A model generated the notes under the pieces. That model did not search any database, was not told where the DNA came from, and was given only the letters and a program-made list of their open reading frames with translations. Of a DNA stretch of 64,000 nucleotides, positions 9,036 to 17,118 are shown piece after piece. Where the stretch lies: the NCBI RefSeq assembly GCF_011762025.1, contig NZ_JAASQR010000003.1, positions 62,001-126,000 of the forward strand, given 5' to 3'. The translations under genes were made by a program, and so were the position numbers. This DNA comes from Sphingobium vermicomposti. GTDB lineage: Bacteria; Pseudomonadota; Alphaproteobacteria; Sphingomonadales; Sphingomonadaceae. Position 1 is the first letter of the stretch; every line of letters starts with the position of its first letter.

Positions 9036-10202
9036 TCAGTCGCGTTTCAGCAGGATGATGCCGCCCACCGACGCGATCGCGCACAGCATGGAGAGGACAT
9101 ATCCCAGCGAAAATGCGCCCACCCACGTGGTCAGCAGCAGGAGCAGCAGGGCGGTTGCGGGCGTGAAGATCATCCACGGTCGGGCTGCGCCTGTCCTGCG
9201 CCACCGGTCGGCGACCTGAATGATCGCGAGCAGCAGTGCGAGGCATGTCGCAAGCACGCCCGATCCGGCGAGCGAAATGCCGCCCACCGCAAAGAAGGGC
9301 GCGACAAAGGCGGGCCATCCCCCCGGCGGCGATCGCAACGCCAGCTCATCCAGACGGTCGGCGATTTCGGTCAGCAACAGCGCCAGCAACAACAGGATGA
9401 AGCCGGTCGCGGGCCAAAGCAGTTCGACCGGCACCAATGCGATCGCGCCCAGCGCCATGCCGGCAATCCGCACCTGCGTCGCGGGGACCTGCGTCCGCAT
9501 GAGCGCGGGGCTGGCCAGCCGGGCGAGCGGTGAAAGCAGATAATGTTCGGCCCCGCCCCGTCCCCGCGCCGCGCGCGATCCCGACGACATGACGCTTTGC
9601 GCCGCGACGTCCGCTTGCGCCTGCGTTTCGACCAGGGCGACCCGGCCAGTGAGAAGATCGTCCTGCGGCGCGGTGACGCGGCGCGCGCCGCTCTGCACGG
9701 CGGCCCGGACAAGGGTCAGCGACAGGTCCCAATCGCCGATCATGTCGAGCGTTCCGAACAGCAGGTCGGGGCTGATTCGCGCCAGGCCCGCCCAGCGCTG
9801 ACCGGCGTCGATCCGTTCGAACGGGGCGCTGGCGCGACTGTCGTCGGTCACCAGCAGGGCGTTACCCTCCTGCTCGGCGATGGATTCGAAATGGCTTTGG
9901 GCGACGATGATGCCGTCCGCGACCAGAAGGACATCCGCATCGCGCGGCGCATCCCGGACCATCGACACCATGTCGCGGACAAGGGCGACGGGAATGCCGT
10001 CCGCGCTCAGCCGGTCGACGGCCTGAGACAGGGCTGGCGTTATCACGCTGACCAGGATCATGATCCTGTCCGCGCCCGCCCGCGCCGCCTGCCGCGCCTG
10101 ATATTCGACCAGTGTCTGGCCCGCGAACAGCAGGCTTGCGCGTAACGATCCGCTGGAGTGGCCAGAAGTCCGGCTGGCGCTGAGAATGGCGGCAAATGTC
10201 AT
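9036..10202 (-). CDS. Nucleotidyltransferase-like / degenerate CDP-alcohol phosphatidyltransferase-like fusion protein
   Basis: A 388-residue protein in two parts. Residues 1-215 resemble a MobA/sugar-nucleotidyltransferase fold (GQTLVEYQARQAARAGADRI, then DADVLLVADGIIV), but the usual Gly-rich GxGxR loop is not recognisable. Residues 220-388 carry about five hydrophobic segments laid out like a CDP-alcohol phosphatidyltransferase. The signature DxxDGxxAR appears as D282-RLD285-ELALR290, with Glu replacing Gly, and the later GxxxDxxxD half is missing. The layout recalls bifunctional inositol-phosphate cytidylyltransferase/phosphatidyltransferase enzymes, but the lost residues argue against that chemistry. 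It lies 46 bases upstream of the DUF2336-like gene on the same strand. Confidence 0.55.
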   Translation of the reverse strand: MTFAAILSASRTSGHSSGSLRASLLFAGQTLVEYQARQAARAGADRIMILVSVITPALSQAVDRLSADGIPVALVRDMVSMVRDAPRDADVLLVADGIIVAQSHFESIAEQEGNALLVTDDSRASAPFERIDAGQRWAGLARISPDLLFGTLDMIGDWDLSLTLVRAAVQSGARRVTAPQDDLLTGRVALVETQAQADVAAQSVMSSGSRAARGRGGAEHYLLSPLARLASPALMRTQVPATQVRIAGMALGAIALVPVELLWPATGFILLLLALLLTEIADRLDELALRSPPGGWPAFVAPFFAVGGISLAGSGVLATCLALLLAIIQVADRWRRTGAARPWMIFTPATALLLLLLTTWVGAFSLGYVLSMLCAIASVGGIILLKRD

Positions 10203-10279
10203 GCTGCGATGGAACCGACCCGTTTCTTGTGAGGCCGCCTTTTCGCAAGGAGGAAGCGTTCGCGCAAGCGCGCTGCGCG

Positions 10280-10582
10280 TCAGCCGTTGCGAAGCCGGTC
10301 CAGCGTCATGCGTATCTGACGCAAAATGCGAGGATCGCCGGGTGCGCTGCTGGCCGCTTCATCGGCAATGGCCATCAGGCTGGTCAGGCCGAAACTCGCC
10401 GCCAGCCCCTTCAACCGCCAGGCGGCCAGTTCCCAATTCGCGTCGCAACGGGCGCGGCTCAGCAGATCCAGTTGCCGGTCGGCGCTTTCCATGAACGCCA
10501 CGCGCAGGTCTGCGATCAGTGCGATATCTTCACCGACAGCCGCGGCAAGTGCGGCATCCAGGGCGCCAGGATCATAGGACAT
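10280..10582 (-). CDS. Hpt-like domain protein without the phosphorylatable histidine
   Basis: A 100-residue helical protein matching a histidine phosphotransfer (Hpt) domain. The hallmark segment AHxLKGxAxxxG reads AAWRLKGLAASFG at residues 53-65, so the receiving histidine is Trp55 (codon 10418-10420) while Lys58-Gly59 are kept. It cannot relay phosphate through a histidine at the normal site. It is the first of four same-strand genes ending with the kinase-like protein, which also lacks its histidine. It is divergent from the long coiled-coil gene, with 79 bases between them. Confidence 0.7.
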   Translation of the reverse strand: MSYDPGALDAALAAAVGEDIALIADLRVAFMESADRQLDLLSRARCDANWELAAWRLKGLAASFGLTSLMAIADEAASSAPGDPRILRQIRMTLDRLRNG

Positions 10583-10661
10583 GAGGTCAACGCTATCGGG
10601 CTTGCGTTAAGTTTTGGTAACAGGGCATTTTGTTGCGCTGAAAAGATGATAGGATGGGTCC

Positions 10662-13334
10662 ATGACCGGGGGCAGCACAATCGTCGAATTCTGGCGAAAC
10701 AAGAGCATCGCGACCGCAAGCGAGTCGCAGGTGGGGGATGATCTGCAATCAAGGCAGGCGCTCCAGGACCTTGAAGCGGAAAGCGAGGCCAGCGCAAAGG
10801 ATGAGCGCGCCGCCCGGCGAACCGGGCTGGCATTTGCGGCCATCGCCCTGCTGTGGCTGGGCTTTGCGGGCTGGGCGACCATCATTTCGGGACAGTGGCG
10901 TGGCGGTCCGACCGCGTGGCCCGGCATCGTTGCGACGATATTGGTGCCCATCGTGCTGCTGGGCGTCTGCTACATCATCCTCACCCGGAACAGTCGCGCC
11001 GAATCGCGCCGCTACCTGAACACCGCCCGCGCGCTGCGCACCGAAGCGGAAATGCTGGAGCTGCGGCTGGCGCGGATCAACGGGCAGTTGAGCAACGCAC
11101 GGCAGGCTATGCAGGACCAGGCGGAACTGCTCGACAGCTATGGCGCGGCCGCCAGCAGCAATATGGAAGCGTCCGCGGAACTGATCGCCAGCCGGGCGAA
11201 CAGCACGACGGAAAAGGCAGAGGCCGCCGAGCGCGCGGGAACAGCCCTGGTCGCAAAGATGGACGCCCTGATCGCGTCCATGCCCGACCTTGAGGAGCGC
11301 GCCATCCGCATGGCCGCCCAGATCAACGATAATGGCCACGCGCTCGCCGAACGGATCGACATGCTCGAAGCCCGCCTGCACGCGATCGGCGAACTGTCCG
11401 ACGACGCGCGCGCGCGGACCCTTTCGGCGACCAAGAGCCTGTCGACCCAGCTCACCCAGTTGCGCGAAGCGACCCATTCCGCCAGCGAAGAGGTTAATGG
11501 CCTGGCCGATGTCGCATCCGGGCGTATCGACGCGACGGCGCAGAGCGCGCGCAAGGCGATGGAAGAAGGCTGGCAGGATCTGGAACGCAAGTCGGCGATG
11601 CTCGACGGATTGATGGGACGGACCAGGGACAATCTGGCGGAAACCACGCAGGCTGCGACGATCCTGCTGACGGAAAAGCTGGAAGCGGCGGAAGCTGATG
11701 TCCGGCAGCGGCTGGAAGCCGCGCTGGCCCATGCCCGCGACATCATGGCGAGCGCCGATGAGGACCTTACCACGCAGGCGGGCGCGCTCCGTTCGTTGGT
11801 CGAAACCGCGCAGGCGGGCATTTCGGCGACCAGCCAGAACGCCGTGACTGCGCTGTCCCAGGACGCCGAAAGGATCGAGGCGGAGTTTCGTGATCGTGTC
11901 GACGCGGCCCTGGCCCGTGCGCGCGAGGGGATGGCTGCGACCGATGACGGCCTGATCCGGCAGGCGGAAGCTGTCGACGCCCTTATCGTCCGTTCGCGCT
12001 CCAGCATCGACAGCATCAGCGATGAAACCGTGTCCGGCCTGTCCGACCATATGGGCGAGATTGAAGGCCGCCTTCACCAGATTAACGATCTGGTCGAAGG
12101 CCAGCGGACCCTCGTCGCGGGGCTGCAGGCGACATTGGGCGAATCCATCGATAGCGCGCACGCGCGCTTTGCCGCGCTGGAAGAAGCCGCCCTGTCGCGG
12201 AACGAACGGCTGACCGACGCGCTCAGCCGCCTGACGGCAGAGACGCAACGGATAGACAGTTCGCTGGCGGCGGGAGGCCTGACCGCCGAAAAGCTGATCG
12301 GCTCTGCTGAAACGCTGCTGGTGGCGCTGGATTCCAGCGTCCGCGAGCTGGACGAAACCTTCCCGGCGGCGCTGGAGCGTTTCGACAACCGGATCGAAAC
12401 CAGTCGCACGCTGCTGGAAAGCGCGGCCCCCGAACTGGAGCGGTTGGAGGCGATTTCCGAATCCTTGACCGGGCGCGCGCATGAAGCCGAAGAACTGCTG
12501 CGCGGTCAGGGCCGTCGACTTACCGAATGGCTGGAAAGCACGCAAAGCGGCGTGGAGGCCAATCGCGAACTGGTGGAAAAGCTGCGCACCGCACTCGACA
12601 ACGCGCATCAGGATGCGACACGTATCACGGAGGGTGCCGGGCCGCTGCTGGTGACCGCGCTGCTCCGGGTCAAGGACACTGCGGATCAGGCAGCGGAGCG
12701 CGCCCGTCAGGCGCTGGGCCGGGCGATCCCCGACGCAGCGCAATCGCTGGCCGATGCCAGCGAGGAAGCCCTGCGGCGCGCCATTGACGACAAGGTGACG
12801 GCGCAGATCGAGATGGTGGCGCGGGTCGCCGAAGAAGCGGTCAAGGCCGCCCATCAGGCATCCGATCGCCTCACCCGCCAGCTGCTGACCATCGCCGACG
12901 CCAGCGCCACGGTGCAATCGCGGATCGAAGAAGCCGAACGCGCTTCGGAAGAGCGGGATCGCGATCATTTCAGCCGCCGCGCCGCGCTGTTGATCGAATC
13001 GCTCAACAGCACTGCGATCGATGTCACCAAGATATTGTCGAACGACGTCACGGATTCAGCTTGGTCGTCCTACCTGAAGGGCGACCGTGGTGTGTTCACC
13101 CGTCGCGCCGTGAGGCTGCTCGACGCGGGCGAATCCCGCGAAATCGCGCTGCATTATGACAATGACCTGGAATTTCAGGATCATGTGAACCGCTACATCC
13201 ATGATTTTGAATCGATGCTGCGGATCATCCTGTCGGCGCGCGACGGCAATGCGCTGGGCGTCGCCATTCTTTCGTCGGACATGGGCAAGCTGTATGTCGC
13301 GCTGGCCCAGGCTATCGAGCGATTGCGTCAGTAG
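10662..13334 (+). CDS. Membrane-anchored long coiled-coil protein, TipN-like architecture
   Basis: 890 residues. A charged N-terminus is followed by two membrane helices (about 55-77 and 87-107), then some 650 residues of Ala/Glu/Arg-rich coiled coil, and a compact C-terminal domain (about 770-890, containing SSYLKGDRGVFTRRAVRLL). Residues 282-467 are three tandem repeats of exactly 62 residues with conserved R-hydrophobic-(D/E)-A spacing. Length, paired N-terminal membrane helices and coiled-coil body match the layout of Caulobacter TipN, a polarity landmark protein. I infer likeness of architecture only and cannot show homology. The start has an AGGATGGG ribosome site. It might organise the pole or cell division. 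Confidence 0.6.
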   Translation: MTGGSTIVEFWRNKSIATASESQVGDDLQSRQALQDLEAESEASAKDERAARRTGLAFAAIALLWLGFAGWATIISGQWRGGPTAWPGIVATILVPIVLLGVCYIILTRNSRAESRRYLNTARALRTEAEMLELRLARINGQLSNARQAMQDQAELLDSYGAAASSNMEASAELIASRANSTTEKAEAAERAGTALVAKMDALIASMPDLEERAIRMAAQINDNGHALAERIDMLEARLHAIGELSDDARARTLSATKSLSTQLTQLREATHSASEEVNGLADVASGRIDATAQSARKAMEEGWQDLERKSAMLDGLMGRTRDNLAETTQAATILLTEKLEAAEADVRQRLEAALAHARDIMASADEDLTTQAGALRSLVETAQAGISATSQNAVTALSQDAERIEAEFRDRVDAALARAREGMAATDDGLIRQAEAVDALIVRSRSSIDSISDETVSGLSDHMGEIEGRLHQINDLVEGQRTLVAGLQATLGESIDSAHARFAALEEAALSRNERLTDALSRLTAETQRIDSSLAAGGLTAEKLIGSAETLLVALDSSVRELDETFPAALERFDNRIETSRTLLESAAPELERLEAISESLTGRAHEAEELLRGQGRRLTEWLESTQSGVEANRELVEKLRTALDNAHQDATRITEGAGPLLVTALLRVKDTADQAAERARQALGRAIPDAAQSLADASEEALRRAIDDKVTAQIEMVARVAEEAVKAAHQASDRLTRQLLTIADASATVQSRIEEAERASEERDRDHFSRRAALLIESLNSTAIDVTKILSNDVTDSAWSSYLKGDRGVFTRRAVRLLDAGESREIALHYDNDLEFQDHVNRYIHDFESMLRIILSARDGNALGVAILSSDMGKLYVALAQAIERLRQ

Positions 13335-13708
13335 TAGCGGGTGCGGACGCGGGTGACCCGTGGAGAAGCCCAATCAAGGGGCTGAAAGCGGAAGAGGAAA
13401 TGTGACTTAGAGTGGACGGCGTCAGTCGCAATCACCCGTTCGGGCTGTTTGAACGAGCCGCTTGTCTCGTTCAAATGTCGAAGCCCTTCGCTTTCCTTCT
13501 GACGCCTGGTGCCTGAAGAAGTAGAGCCCTTCGACAAGCTCAGGGCGAATGGAGGAAAGTGATTTCCATCTAACGCTCGTTGCAATTACCGCCAGCGCGG
13601 CTGACGATGATCCAACCGATCGCTGTTTCCCACCGCTTGGGGGTGTAAAAACCCCAGCTTGGTGTGTTTCCTACCTCATGCCGCAAGAATACTCTTACAC
13701 CGCCGCAA
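13335..13708. other. 374-base intergenic region with repeat units and an imperfect hairpin
   Basis: No gene is supported. The first half holds a degenerate pair of the GACAAGCTCAG-type repeat (13437-13548). Near 13637-13666 an imperfect hairpin, GCTTGGGGGT...ACCCCAGCTTGG, could act as a terminator for the coiled-coil gene or the convergent DUF1467 gene. Confidence 0.6.
13437..13548. repeat. Dispersed repeat pair, CCCTTCGACAAGCTCAGGG family
   Basis: The left unit begins CCCGTTCGGGCTG and ends TGTCGAAGCCC; the right unit reads CCCTTCGACAAGCTCAGGGCGAA. They face each other around a spacer. The same family recurs near 23.12-23.20 kb and 38.62-38.70 kb, always between genes, like REP/BIME elements. 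Confidence 0.7.
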
Positions 13709-13969
13709 TCAGGACGGGCTTACGAACCGATCCAACGTCACCCAGCCCTGAACATAATTGGCATAATAGAGGCCGAACAGCACCGCCGACAGGATGGTCG
13801 CGCGCAGGGCGACTGTGCCGGGGCGGAAATTGCTGGGGGCGCTGTCCGCCTGCCCCTTCAATATCACTTCGCCGGTTTCATCCGGGGTCCTGATACCAAA
13901 GGGCAGCACGATAAAGGCGCAGATCACCCAGAACAGCACATAAATGGCGAGGATAGCATACCAGTTCAT
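13709..13969 (-). CDS. DUF1467 family small membrane protein
   Basis: An 86-residue protein with two membrane helices (about 3-24 and 57-75) around a short loop containing FGIRTPDE. This matches DUF1467, a small inner-membrane family of alphaproteobacteria with no known role. It follows the RNase J gene by 9 bases and closes the nuo-birA-coaX-rnj run, so it is probably co-transcribed. Confidence 0.8.
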   Translation of the reverse strand: MNWYAILAIYVLFWVICAFIVLPFGIRTPDETGEVILKGQADSAPSNFRPGTVALRATILSAVLFGLYYANYVQGWVTLDRFVSPS

Positions 13970-13978
13970 GGCGATGGC

Positions 13979-15616
13979 TTAGGGCCGAATGAGCAGCACG
14001 TCCACCACGGGCTTCTTGCCGGTCCAGCGCGTGGCCGTACGCCGCACCGCCAACCTGATCCGCTCGCGCAGTGCCTCTTCATCCTGTTGCCCCTTCGGAA
14101 CGGCAGCAGCCGCTTCCTGCGCGGCTTCCGTCAGGAATGCGGCCTTGTCTTCTTCCACCGGCACCCCCTGCGTTTTGAGAACCGGGGTTCCGAAAACCCT
14201 GCCCTTGCCATCCAACGCCACGGCTACGCTGATCTGCCCATGCAGGGCCAGTTTGCGCCGCTCGTTCATCGTCGATCCGTCAGCAGGCAAGATAACGTCG
14301 CCGTCCAGCACCAGCCTTCCGGTCGATTCCTGTCCGATGATCTCAGGACCATTGGGTGCCAATCGCAGCAAATCACCGTTTGATTGCACCACGGCATGCG
14401 GAACACCGCTTGCCAGCCCCAGCCGCGCCTGTTCAGCCATGTGCCGCCGTTCACCATGGACCGGCAGCAAAATCTGCGGCCGCACCCAGCGATACATCGC
14501 TTCCAGCTCGGGTCGCCCCGGATGCCCGGATACATGCACCTCTGCCTGGCGGTCGGTGACCATCAGAACGCCCTTTGTGGCCAGGGCGTTCTGGATACGA
14601 CCAATGGCGATTTCATTTCCGGGGATCTGTTTGGATGAAAATACGACCGTGTCGCCCGTGCTCAGCTTGATCGGGTGGCTATCGAAAGCAATGCGTGACA
14701 GCGCCGCGCGCGCTTCACCCTGGCCGCCCGTGGCGATGATCATCACTTCATTATGGGGCAACGCCATGACGTCGTCCCAATCGATGGTGGGCGGAAAATC
14801 CTTAAGATAGCCAGCCGCCTTGGCCGTCGAGATGATGCGATCCAGCGACCGTCCCGCCACGCACAGCTTGCGCCCGACCGCATTCGCGACCTCTCCCAAA
14901 GTCTGCAGGCGCGCCGCGTTGGAGGCGAAGGTCGTGACCAGCACGCGCCCCTTGGCTGCCGCGATGGTCTGCATCAGCCCCTCCCGCACGTCGCCTTCGG
15001 AACCGCTCGCCTCCGAATTGAAGACGTTGGTGCTGTCGCACACCAGCGCCAGCACGCCTTCGTCCCCAATCGCCGTCAATTCCTCTGGCGTGGAAGGCTG
15101 GCCCAGCAGCGGCCGTTCATCCAGTTTCCAGTCGCCGGTATGGAACACCCGCCCATAAGGCGTGTCGATCAGCACGGCGTTGCCTTCTGGAATCGAATGC
15201 GCCAGCGGCACATAGCGGAAGCCGAAGGGCCCCAGGGCAAAGCTGCCCCCATTTTCGATGACGTGCAGCTTGACCTCTCGGCTGAGGCCTTCTTCCTCCA
15301 GCTTCAACCGGATCAGGCCCGCCGTGAAAGGCGTGGCATAGAGTGGCACGCCCAGATCAGCCGCCAGATAGGGCAAGGCACCGATATGATCTTCGTGCCC
15401 ATGCGTCAGCACGATGCCGAGCAAATCCTCCCGCCGTTCCTCGATAAAGGCGAGATCGGGCAGCACCAACTCGACACCGGGATAGGCCGGGTCGGCAAAG
15501 GTGAGGCCCAGATCGACCATCACCCACTTGCCCTGGCAGCCGTAAAGATTGACGTTCATGCCGATCTCCCCCGACCCGCCCAGGGCCAGGAAGAGCAGCT
15601 CATTTCCAGGTGTCAT
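13979..15616 (-). CDS. rnj: Ribonuclease J family enzyme
   Basis: A 545-residue metallo-beta-lactamase/beta-CASP ribonuclease with predicted 5'-to-3' exonuclease and endonuclease activity on mRNA and rRNA precursors. Metal-binding motif THGHEDHIGALPYL lies near residues 72-85. Further markers are HSIPEGNA, FHTGDWKLDE, the beta-CASP stretch CDSTNVFNSEASGSE, and the C-terminal VSGHPGRPEL and PVHGERRH histidine motifs. Length is typical for RNase J. Its ATG overlaps the coaX stop as TAATG, so the two are translationally coupled. Confidence 0.93.
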   Translation of the reverse strand: MTPGNELLFLALGGSGEIGMNVNLYGCQGKWVMVDLGLTFADPAYPGVELVLPDLAFIEERREDLLGIVLTHGHEDHIGALPYLAADLGVPLYATPFTAGLIRLKLEEEGLSREVKLHVIENGGSFALGPFGFRYVPLAHSIPEGNAVLIDTPYGRVFHTGDWKLDERPLLGQPSTPEELTAIGDEGVLALVCDSTNVFNSEASGSEGDVREGLMQTIAAAKGRVLVTTFASNAARLQTLGEVANAVGRKLCVAGRSLDRIISTAKAAGYLKDFPPTIDWDDVMALPHNEVMIIATGGQGEARAALSRIAFDSHPIKLSTGDTVVFSSKQIPGNEIAIGRIQNALATKGVLMVTDRQAEVHVSGHPGRPELEAMYRWVRPQILLPVHGERRHMAEQARLGLASGVPHAVVQSNGDLLRLAPNGPEIIGQESTGRLVLDGDVILPADGSTMNERRKLALHGQISVAVALDGKGRVFGTPVLKTQGVPVEEDKAAFLTEAAQEAAAAVPKGQQDEEALRERIRLAVRRTATRWTGKKPVVDVLLIRP

Positions 15617-16395
15617 TAGTTTTTCAAACTCCGTTCGTGCAACAGCGCCAGCCCCATGATCGTCAGGTCGGGCGCGATTGCATCGAAAATATCGCTATTC
15701 TCATCAAAAAGAGCGGCGAGGCCGCCCGTCGAAATTACTTTGGCCGGGCGGCCGATTTCGGACCGTATCCGCGCGACCAACCCTTCCATCATCGCCACAT
15801 AGCCCCAAAAGACGCCAATGTGCATCTGCGCTTCCGTCGTCCGACCGATAACCGATCGGTTCTCTGGCGGGGCGATCGCGATCTTAGGCAGTTTGGCGGC
15901 AGCGGTGACCAACGCATCGAGAGACAGGTTGATCCCCGGCGCGATGATGCCGCCCTTATAGCTTCCCTGATAATCGACCACGTCGAAAGTCGTCGCCGTG
16001 CCGAAATCAATGACGATGAGGTCGCCTTCATATAAATGGTGCGCCGCGATGACATTGACAACCCGGTCTGCTCCGACCGACGCTGGCTCTTCGACGTCCA
16101 GTTCCACGCCCCATTCCGCCGGAGCCTGTCCCGCCACCAAAGCGGTCACCTTGAAATATTTTTCGGCCAAAACCTGAAGATTGTGGAGCGCCCGCGGCAC
16201 GACCGTCGCGATAATGACCGCGTCGACATCACCTATCGAATAGCCTTCCAACATCAGCAGCTGGTTGAGCCATACGGCATATTCATCGGCCGTCCGGCGC
16301 GGATCGGTCGCGATGCGCCAGCGCGCGCGGATATCCCGCCCGTCCAGCAGCGCAAAAACAACATTGGTGTTACCCGCGTCAATCGCGAGAAGCAT
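15616..16395 (-). CDS. coaX: Type III pantothenate kinase
   Basis: 259 residues. Phosphorylates pantothenate in the first step of coenzyme A synthesis. The N-terminal phosphate-1 motif [15 protein letters not shown] of the ASKHA fold marks type III enzymes, which are not inhibited by Co[16 protein letters not shown] and [14 protein letters not shown] follow as the expected inner motifs. It lies between birA (15 bases upstream) and rnj (overlapping) in the order usual for alphaproteobacteria. Confidence 0.95.
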   Translation of the reverse strand: MLLAIDAGNTNVVFALLDGRDIRARWRIATDPRRTADEYAVWLNQLLMLEGYSIGDVDAVIIATVVPRALHNLQVLAEKYFKVTALVAGQAPAEWGVELDVEEPASVGADRVVNVIAAHHLYEGDLIVIDFGTATTFDVVDYQGSYKGGIIAPGINLSLDALVTAAAKLPKIAIAPPENRSVIGRTTEAQMHIGVFWGYVAMMEGLVARIRSEIGRPAKVISTGGLAALFDENSDIFDAIAPDLTIMGLALLHERSLKN

Positions 16396-16410
16396 GGCCG
16401 GTCCCCGGAT

Positions 16411-17118
16411 TCAGATGAGAAAGATATCGCCCGCATGAATGACACGCGCTTCGCCATTCGCCAAGCGGAGGATCAGCATGCCCTGGCGGTCGAGCGTATC
16501 GAACGATCCTTCGATCACTTGCCCATCGGGTTGCGCGACGCGCATGGGCGTGCCGGTCGGATGGGCATTGAGCAGCCAATGGGTCAGCACCGGATCCAGC
16601 CCTTGCGCGCGCCAGATGGCGAGCCAGTGGGCGAACAGTTCGGCCAGACGCTCCAGCAACTGGGCCGCTTCCGCGTCCTTGGCCTGCTGCGCTACCAGGC
16701 TTGTCACGGGCCGATCCAGATTCGCCGGATGTCCGGCGACATTGACGCCGATCCCCACCACGACCGCATCGCCTGACCGCTCCAGCAAGATGCCGGCGAT
16801 CTTCGCGCCGTCGACCAGCACGTCGTTGGGCCATTTGATCCTGGCCTGCCCTTCGCACAAGGGCGCCACCAAAGCATGGACGGCGTTGGCCGCAACTAGC
16901 GCCAGGCTATGCGGCTGCGGGTCGCCCGGCCGGAGCCTGACCAGGGTGGAACAATGGAGATTGCCTTCCGGGCTTTCCCAGGACCGGCCCATTCGCCCAC
17001 GGCCACCCGTCTGACGCGCCGCGCGCAGCCATGTGCCTTCAGCCCCCCCCTGCTCCGCCAATGCCAGCATGTCGGCGTTGGTGGAGCCGGTCTCCTGTAC
17101 GAAACGGATATCGGTCAG
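16411..17118 (-). CDS. birA: Biotin--[acetyl-CoA-carboxylase] ligase (probable CTG start)
   Basis: Attaches biotin to the carboxyl carrier protein of acetyl-CoA carboxylase. The single catalytic domain, without a DNA-binding N-terminus, shows RQTGGRGRMGRSW, the adenylate-binding loop, then KWPNDVLVDGAKIAGIL and GIGVNVAGH. The first ATG (17070) falls after the conserved ETGSTN segment, so the true start must be upstream. In that frame there is no ATG, GTG or TTG before an in-frame stop. The only usual rare start is CTG at 17118, which overlaps the nuoN stop (CTGA) and gives 235 residues beginning MTDIRFVQETGSTNAD. Identity is firm; the start is inferred. Confidence 0.9.
   Translation of the reverse strand: MTDIRFVQETGSTNADMLALAEQGGAEGTWLRAARQTGGRGRMGRSWESPEGNLHCSTLVRLRPGDPQPHSLALVAANAVHALVAPLCEGQARIKWPNDVLVDGAKIAGILLERSGDAVVVGIGVNVAGHPANLDRPVTSLVAQQAKDAEAAQLLERLAELFAHWLAIWRAQGLDPVLTHWLLNAHPTGTPMRVAQPDGQVIEGSFDTLDRQGMLILRLANGEARVIHAGDIFLI

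Noticed and set aside
10749-12968. 739-residue antisense frame across the coiled-coil gene
   Set aside because: A shadow of high-GC codon use: very Arg/Gly/Gln-rich, no domain pattern, and no ribosome site.
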